Part shown: in pieces, positions 59,831-64,000 of the stretch
Layout of the letters: each line of letters begins with the position of its first letter
How positions within the stretch are numbered: the first letter of the stretch is position 1
Assembly: GCA_002281535.1 (NCBI GenBank)
Contig: NCGD01000013.1
Location: 28,734-92,733, forward strand
Direction: 5' to 3'
DNA from: Sphingomonas sp. 28-63-12
Lineage (GTDB): Bacteria > Pseudomonadota > Alphaproteobacteria > Sphingomonadales > Sphingomonadaceae
DNA: 64,000 nt
Program-made: the position numbers and the translations under genes
Notes under the pieces: model-generated
Told to the model about the DNA's origin: nothing
The model's database searches: none
Seen by the model: only the letters and a program-made list of their open reading frames with translations

Positions 59831-59927
59831 AGGATTTAGCGAACGCTAACTCCAGCGCCGTGCGACCGCGCGGGCGAGCCCGGCCGGCGCGGCGAGAAGC
59901 CGCGACCGACGCGGCTTTGCCGCGGCG
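59831..59927 (+). repeat. Dispersed ~100-bp repeat, copy 2
   Basis: Near copy of 59098-59197, sharing most bases. The stem AAGCCGCG/CGCGGCTT with loop ACCGA is clear here. Confidence 0.75.
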
Positions 59928-59947
59928 CTCCCCTACTCCACCCCCAA

Positions 59948-59977
59948 TTGACAACCCCAATTCCGTAGTTACATATT
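59948..59977 (+). promoter_or_regulatory. Candidate promoter of brnTA
   Basis: TTGACA (59948-59953) and CATATT (59972-59977) are separated by 18 bp and end eight bases before the GTG start of brnT. BrnA normally autorepresses such promoters. Confidence 0.5.
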
Positions 59978-59984
59978 CCCATGC

Positions 59985-60257
59985 GTGGAGATCAGCTTCG
60001 ATCCGCTCAAACGCGCCCTGACGCTTGCTGATCGTGGACTCGACTTCGCCGACGCAGGCAAAGTGTTCGACGGCCCGGTCTTTGAGTTCGAGGATGTTCG
60101 CTTTGCCTATCCGGAGCGACGTTTCTCCACGATCGGGCTACTGGACGGTCGGATGGTAGCGATCATCTGGTCAGAGGCGGACAACGGGCGGCGCGTGATA
60201 TCGATGAGGAAGGCCAATGAGCGAGAGCAAGCCAAATACCGAACCCGTCTGGCTTGA
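59985..60257 (+). CDS. brnT: Toxin of the BrnT family
   Basis: Protein of 90 residues. FDPLKRALTLADRGLDFADAGKVFDG, VRFAYPERRFSTIGLLDGRMVAIIWSE and RRVISMRKANEREQAKY match BrnT, a ribonuclease of the RelE-like fold. The start is a GTG at 59985. It overlaps the antitoxin gene by 41 bp, the usual layout. The pair follows a ~100-bp repeat in an accessory stretch. Confidence 0.92.
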   Translation: MEISFDPLKRALTLADRGLDFADAGKVFDGPVFEFEDVRFAYPERRFSTIGLLDGRMVAIIWSEADNGRRVISMRKANEREQAKYRTRLA

Positions 60258-60516
60258 TCCGGCGGACGACGCGCCGGAATGGACCGAGGAGATGTTCGAC
60301 ATTGCCGCGCTTTCCATCGGCGGCAAGGTGATCCGCGAAGCGACGGGCTATCTCGGCCCAAACGGCGTGGTGCGCGGCCGCCCGCCAATGCGCGGCGTGG
60401 CGAAGCAGCAGGTGACGCTGCGGATCGATCCGGATGTGATCGCGCGGTTTCGCGAGGGTGGGCCGGGCTGGCAGGGGCGGATGAACGAGGCGCTGCGGAA
60501 GGCGGCGGGGTTGTGA
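60217..60516 (+). CDS. brnA: Antitoxin BrnA
   Basis: Protein of 99 residues with the N-terminal BrnT-binding region and the C-terminal ribbon-helix-helix (KQQVTLRIDPDVIARFREGGPGWQGRMNEALRKAAG). RPPMRGVAKQQVTLRID is the classic start of the DNA-binding part. It neutralises BrnT and represses the operon. Confidence 0.92.
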   Translation: MSESKPNTEPVWLDPADDAPEWTEEMFDIAALSIGGKVIREATGYLGPNGVVRGRPPMRGVAKQQVTLRIDPDVIARFREGGPGWQGRMNEALRKAAGL

Positions 60517-60562
60517 GTCGAGCCAGAGGTTGAGGCATTCAGCAGCAGATTGGCACCGTAAT

Positions 60563-60874
60563 TTAAACGTCGCTCTCATCAATGAGTTGCATTTCGCCGG
60601 GTCGATTACCCTTGTTATCGAGCAACCACATCTTGCCAGATGTAGATGACACAATTACCGAACCAATGTCGTCCTGTACTAGCTCCGCTATGTCTTGCTT
60701 GAATTTCCTAAACGACTGACCGGCGGGCCGTCTTAAGATCACAGTCGTTTTATGGCGAATTAAGCTGGCCTCATAACCTCGGCTTCGCAAGCGCCGAACT
60801 ACATTCTTTATATTGTCACCAACGCATCGATTAAACTCTGCCAAATATACAGGATTCGCTATCTTTTCAGCCAT
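60563..60874 (-). CDS. Small basic protein of the AT-rich operon
   Basis: Protein of 103 residues, rich in Lys and Arg (NIKNVVRRLRSRGYEASLIRHKTTVILRRPAGQSFRKFKQD) with SSTSGKMWLLDNKGN towards the end. No domain recognised; alpha/beta with a possible nucleic-acid role by charge only. Upstream GGAGTAGAGGCG precedes the ATG. Third gene of a minus-strand operon whose sequence is visibly AT-richer than its neighbours. Confidence 0.68.
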   Translation of the reverse strand: MAEKIANPVYLAEFNRCVGDNIKNVVRRLRSRGYEASLIRHKTTVILRRPAGQSFRKFKQDIAELVQDDIGSVIVSSTSGKMWLLDNKGNRPGEMQLIDESDV

Positions 60875-60890
60875 CGCCTCTACTCCATTT

Positions 60891-61397
60891 TTATTTTTTC
60901 CTACGATATTCTAACATGCTCAGCATGTTTGTGAAGTTTACAACTCCCCAACATTCTCTAAGCGCCAAACTAATCAAAAAGTACATCCAGTAAGCTGATA
61001 ATCTATTATCCCAATAATTACCAAACACAGTTAGGTTTATTCCACCGCCAGCCATTAAAGCAACGTATCCAACCATGATCATTACGATCAATATCGATAA
61101 TTGAAAACCGTAAACGTAGTCTTCTGCCGGTCGCTCATCATTAAACAGCGCATCTCGCAATTCTTTCGTCTGTAGCACTGTTGAAGCCCGGGTAGTCCAA
61201 GCCATCGACATGCCGATCAATACGGAAGATGCAGGAAATAAAGCCTTAGCTGCAAATGACACGGGATCTGCCACGATCGAATAGGTTGCAGCTAGTGCGA
61301 TTGTGGCATGTAATGCAAGCCATGCATTAAATATGTTACGAAATCCTGCTGGTGCATTACCCGAGCCCACTCGCAACCATTTCCAGAACGTGATCAC
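60891..61397 (-). CDS. Four-helix membrane protein of the AT-rich operon
   Basis: Protein of 168 residues with about four membrane segments: NAWLALHATIALAATYSIVA, LFPASSVLIGMSMAW, LSILIVMIMVGYVALMAGGG and YWMYFLISLALRECWG. No known family. It starts with GTG at 61397, overlapping the upstream gene's stop by four bases, so the two are coupled. A membrane partner next to a cytosolic protein is a common design in defence systems, but that is only an analogy. Confidence 0.75.
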   Translation of the reverse strand: MITFWKWLRVGSGNAPAGFRNIFNAWLALHATIALAATYSIVADPVSFAAKALFPASSVLIGMSMAWTTRASTVLQTKELRDALFNDERPAEDYVYGFQLSILIVMIMVGYVALMAGGGINLTVFGNYWDNRLSAYWMYFLISLALRECWGVVNFTNMLSMLEYRRKK

Positions 61398-62236
61398 GGG
61401 CGGGCACTGTTTCTCACACGAGCGTATGCTGCGCGCGTGCGATCCAAAATGGCTGCGAAAACTGAAGTCTTCTCGTTAGTCTCGACGGGTTCCACTACCG
61501 CATTTCCACTCAAATACACTCGTTTTGTACGACCGCCACCCTCAGGAATTATGTTGGCTGCTGCAATTTCACCCACAGCGGCAGTTGCATGCGCCACCTC
61601 TTCGATTAAATCCTTGTTTAGGTTTTCACCTTCGACTTCAACTCTGGTTCTCGTACCTTCTGCCGCCTCTGTAAACTCTTCGGCAGGGCGCTGTATTAAC
61701 CTGTTAACGTCGTGGGGATTGGGTCGAGAGACCGTAAAGATAAACCGAGTTACAGCTTTTGCTCGTCTTATCGCGTCTATAAAACCAACAGGGTCTGGAA
61801 TGGGCTCGACTATTATACGACTATTACTCTCGCGAGCGAAACGAGCGGCATTCAACAAAACTTCCAAATTTCTCGCAACTTCTGATGAGTTTTGGGATAC
61901 ACCCGTTTTACGTATGATCCCGCAGGCCTGCGTTTCAACATCGAAAACTCCAATAGTGAATGGAGCCTTCATGGCTTCCTCTTCGACGAAATCATGACTA
62001 ACACTGTCAAATTTTGGCGACGTTACCGCTTGAGTACGCCCCATCGCAAAGGCAATTCCACCGCCATCGACACGCTCGACGTTACCGATATGCCATTCCG
62101 ATCTGCGTCCCACCTCCGCGGTTGGCTTGGACTCTATCGATTTCGAGATAACTTCCACCGAATCTCGGGACGCTCGTAGGAAGTCTCCCTGTGGAAGGGA
62201 TTCACATTTAACGCGGAACAAATGTATATAGAACAT
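61394..62236 (-). CDS. Unknown cytosolic protein heading the AT-rich operon
   Basis: Protein of 280 residues, no signal peptide or membrane helix. It begins [10 protein letters not shown] after AGGAG and has conserved-looking segments: [73 protein letters not shown] and [12 protein letters not shown]. Alternating helix and strand suggests a globular alpha/beta protein. I recognise no family. Codon use is less GC-ending than in flanking housekeeping genes, a sign of recent acquisition. Confidence 0.75.
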   Translation of the reverse strand: MFYIHLFRVKCESLPQGDFLRASRDSVEVISKSIESKPTAEVGRRSEWHIGNVERVDGGGIAFAMGRTQAVTSPKFDSVSHDFVEEEAMKAPFTIGVFDVETQACGIIRKTGVSQNSSEVARNLEVLLNAARFARESNSRIIVEPIPDPVGFIDAIRRAKAVTRFIFTVSRPNPHDVNRLIQRPAEEFTEAAEGTRTRVEVEGENLNKDLIEEVAHATAAVGEIAAANIIPEGGGRTKRVYLSGNAVVEPVETNEKTSVFAAILDRTRAAYARVRNSARP

Positions 62237-62350
62237 GTCTCGCTCCTAGATTTTGGCGAGATATTAAGCACAAATTGCACAATAGAAAGCATGTGGGGAT
62301 CATGACTTGGCATCATCCTAGCCCCGACGTTCTGATTCCCCGACGGCGGT

Positions 62351-62553
62351 GCCAAATACCGCCCCGTAAAGCTCCCCTTCACCCCCGCCACCTTCTCCGG
62401 CGTCCCTTCCGCCACAATCTCCCCGCCCTTGACGCCACCCTCCGGCCCCAGGTCGAGCACCCAGTCCGCCGTCTTGATGACCCCTGCCGTCGGCGGGGCA
62501 GGCTGGTTATGCTCGATCACCACCACGGTTTTCCCTGCCCGACCAATGCGTGG
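62351..62553 (-). pseudogene. Displaced copy of the uvrA 3' end
   Basis: The minus-strand frame reads [40 protein letters not shown] and TADWVLDLG in the order and spacing of the UvrA C-terminus, and matches 63347-63535 closely at the nucleotide level. About 20 foreign bases, forming a CCTGCC/GGCAGG hairpin, replace GTCCAGA between VIEHN and VIKTADW. The flanks have no further uvrA similarity. It is non-functional. Confidence 0.82.
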
Positions 62554-62616
62554 CGAATCCTTCGTCAAGCTCAGGACGGGCTTCCAGCAGGTTGCGCGGA
62601 CCAGCCCCTCAAATTC

Positions 62617-62787
62617 TCACCACTTCCCGCCCGCATCCTCGATCGCCTTCAGCAACCCCCGTTTGCTCTCAGTTCGCCGCTTGCCGCTGTTGCGGGGAAG
62701 ATCGGTGATGCCGGTTGCCGCACGGCGGCGGGCGATGTCGGCAGCGAGGGCGGCGAGCGTGGTGCGCCTAGACGTCTTGCCATCCAT
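62617..62787 (-). CDS. 56-residue basic protein overlapping the nucleotidyltransferase gene
   Basis: Protein of 56 residues ([20 protein letters not shown], then RRAATGITDLPRN and SKRGLLKAIEDAGGKW). Rich in Ala, Arg, Thr, without known domain. Its ATG lies within the end of the nucleotidyltransferase gene, overlapping it by 20 bp, so the two are probably co-translated. The role is unknown; a partner or antitoxin to the NTase-fold protein is possible. Confidence 0.6.
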   Translation of the reverse strand: MDGKTSRRTTLAALAADIARRRAATGITDLPRNSGKRRTESKRGLLKAIEDAGGKW

Positions 62788-63307
62788 AGTCACCGCCGGT
62801 CTCCTCGCGAATGCGCCGCTCAAGATAGGCGCGGTCGGCGTCGCTGTGAAGCGCGAGCAAGCGACGCGCCTGTTCGCGCATTTCGGGGGCGCTGCCGCTG
62901 GCGAACTGGCCCATCCGGTCAGCGATGATATCCTCCACCGACAGGATCGCGGCTTCACCCTCCGGACCGACATCAACCAGCAGCACGCGGTCCCGATCCG
63001 CCAGGCCATTGAGCAGGGTTGCCGAGACGATCTCGAAACCCAAAGCAAGCTGCGGGTGAATCCAGCCGCGCGTTGCCGTGCCGGGGCCGGATGGTCGCAC
63101 GAAGCCGAGACCGCACAAAATCTCTTCGAATTCAGATTGGCACGCGGTCGACAGATCGAAATCGCCCGTGCTGATCGCGCTTGCCGAATATAGCTCGACC
63201 GCCCCGCCGCCAACGAGCACCGGGCGCTGATATCCCCGCGCGACCATCGCCTCGCTCGCCTGTGCGAGCAGCCGCAGCGCCGCTTCGAATTCGGGGCGAT
63301 AGCTCAC
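62768..63307 (-). CDS. Nucleotidyltransferase-fold protein (DUF6036-like)
   Basis: Protein of 179 residues. [24 protein letters not shown] is the signature of polymerase-beta-type nucleotidyltransferases (GG followed by DxD), as in DUF6036 and AbiEii-like proteins. [12 protein letters not shown]-type text ([14 protein letters not shown]) matches the helical segment after the core. It starts with GTG at 63307, four bases overlapping the uvrA stop. Such proteins act as toxins or housekeeping NTases; no sure assignment. Confidence 0.8.
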   Translation of the reverse strand: MSYRPEFEAALRLLAQASEAMVARGYQRPVLVGGGAVELYSASAISTGDFDLSTACQSEFEEILCGLGFVRPSGPGTATRGWIHPQLALGFEIVSATLLNGLADRDRVLLVDVGPEGEAAILSVEDIIADRMGQFASGSAPEMREQARRLLALHSDADRAYLERRIREETGGDYGWQDV

Positions 63308-64000
63308 CCCGCCGCTGCCTTCGCGGGCTTCTTCTCCAACAACGGCGCCAAATACCGCCCCGTAAAGCTCCCCTTCACCCCCGCCACCTTTTCCGGTGTC
63401 CCCTCCGCCACGATCTCCCCGCCCTTGACGCCGCCCTCCGGCCCCAGGTCGAGCACCCAGTCGGCGGTCTTGATGACGTCCAGATTATGCTCGATCACCA
63501 CCACGGTATTCCCCTGCTCGACCAGCGCGTGGAGCACTTCCAGCAATTTGCGCACATCCTCGAAATGCAGCCCCGTGGTCGGCTCGTCGAGAATATACAG
63601 CGTGTTGCCGGTCGCCCGCCGCGACAATTCCTTGGCGAGTTTCACGCGCTGCGCCTCGCCGCCGCTCAGCGTCGTCGCCTGCTGGCCGACCTTGACATAG
63701 CCGAGACCAACCTCCGCCAGCATGGCCATCTTGTCGCGGATGGGGGGGACGGCCTTGAAGAATTCGACCGCGTCCTCGACCGTCATGTCGAGCACATCGG
63801 CGATGCTGAGGCCCTTGAACTTCACCTCCAGCGTTTCGCGGTTGTAGCGCGCGCCGTGGCAGACGTCGCAGGTGACATAGACGTCGGGGAGGAAGTGCAT
63901 CTCGATCTTGAGCAGGCCGTCGCCCTGGCACGCCTCACACCGGCCGCCCTTGACGTTGAAGCTGAAGCGGCCGGGCTTGTAGCCGCGCGCCTGGCTTTCG
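63304..64000 (-). CDS. uvrA: Excinuclease ABC subunit A, C-terminal part
   Basis: The last 232 codons of uvrA; the 5' part is beyond the window. Zinc-finger Cys pairs ([18 protein letters not shown]), the ABC signature [15 protein letters not shown], Walker [14 protein letters not shown] and the C-terminal [20 protein letters not shown] are all present. It recognises DNA lesions in nucleotide excision repair with UvrB. The stop overlaps the GTG of the nucleotidyltransferase gene (GTGA). Confidence 0.97.
   Translation of the reverse strand, partial: ESQARGYKPGRFSFNVKGGRCEACQGDGLLKIEMHFLPDVYVTCDVCHGARYNRETLEVKFKGLSIADVLDMTVEDAVEFFKAVPPIRDKMAMLAEVGLGYVKVGQQATTLSGGEAQRVKLAKELSRRATGNTLYILDEPTTGLHFEDVRKLLEVLHALVEQGNTVVVIEHNLDVIKTADWVLDLGPEGGVKGGEIVAEGTPEKVAGVKGSFTGRYLAPLLEKKPAKAAAG

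Overview
The window is GC-rich bacterial chromosome, densely coded on both strands. Gene families and order suggest an alphaproteobacterium, most likely Sphingomonadaceae: cobalamin methionine synthase split into two genes, a DUF4893 lipoprotein, an ScfR-type XRE regulator, and an xseB-ispA-coaD-cyclophilin-queA-tgt series. This placement is inference, because there is no rRNA or marker tree in the window.

Left part (1-20.2 kb). A phosphatase truncated by the window edge is followed by a methyltransferase, a beta-helix protein and a DUF2235-LysM hydrolase. Next is a minus-strand methionine unit: an ArsR-methyltransferase fusion regulator, metF, the homocysteine-binding half of MetH and the folate/B12/SAM half of MetH. 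A perfect 24-bp palindrome lies over the regulator's promoter, and structured intergenic repeats interrupt the unit twice. Then come two small lipoproteins, an aldo/keto reductase, ferredoxin-NADP reductase, an ScfR-like regulator, a 3-hydroxybutyrate dehydrogenase-like SDR, a patatin, a zinc peptidase, a GNAT acetyltransferase and a quinone-type oxidoreductase.

Genomic island (20.25-32.02 kb). An intact tRNA-Ala(CGC) is followed by a tyrosine integrase. A 61-bp near-identical copy of the tRNA 3' half (59/61) lies 11,712 bp downstream. Between them are an IS3-family element that has cut the integrase 5' end, an orphan gene fragment, and a complete kdpFABCDE potassium-uptake operon, including the 29-residue KdpF. 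Just outside the right end is a decayed copper-type P-ATPase.

Central and right part (34-59 kb). This is mostly housekeeping: a MASE1-PAS-GGDEF cyclase, Nudix, transglutaminase, BAX-inhibitor-like protein, ThpR, MFS transporter, PilZ, Cu/Zn SOD, xseB, ispA, coaD, cyclophilin, queA, an M48 peptidase, an EF-hand protein, HAD, tgt, M16 peptidase, SleB hydrolase, S9 peptidase and SRAP protein. Many neighbours overlap by 4 bp.

Right end (59-64 kb). This is accessory DNA: a DUF2383-like gene between two ~100-bp repeats, a BrnT-BrnA toxin-antitoxin pair, and a visibly AT-rich three-gene operon of unknown function (cytosolic protein, four-helix membrane protein, small basic protein). A displaced copy of the uvrA 3' end, a nucleotidyltransferase-fold gene with a 56-residue partner, and uvrA itself (cut by the window edge) follow. 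The AT-rich operon is the best candidate for an undescribed system.
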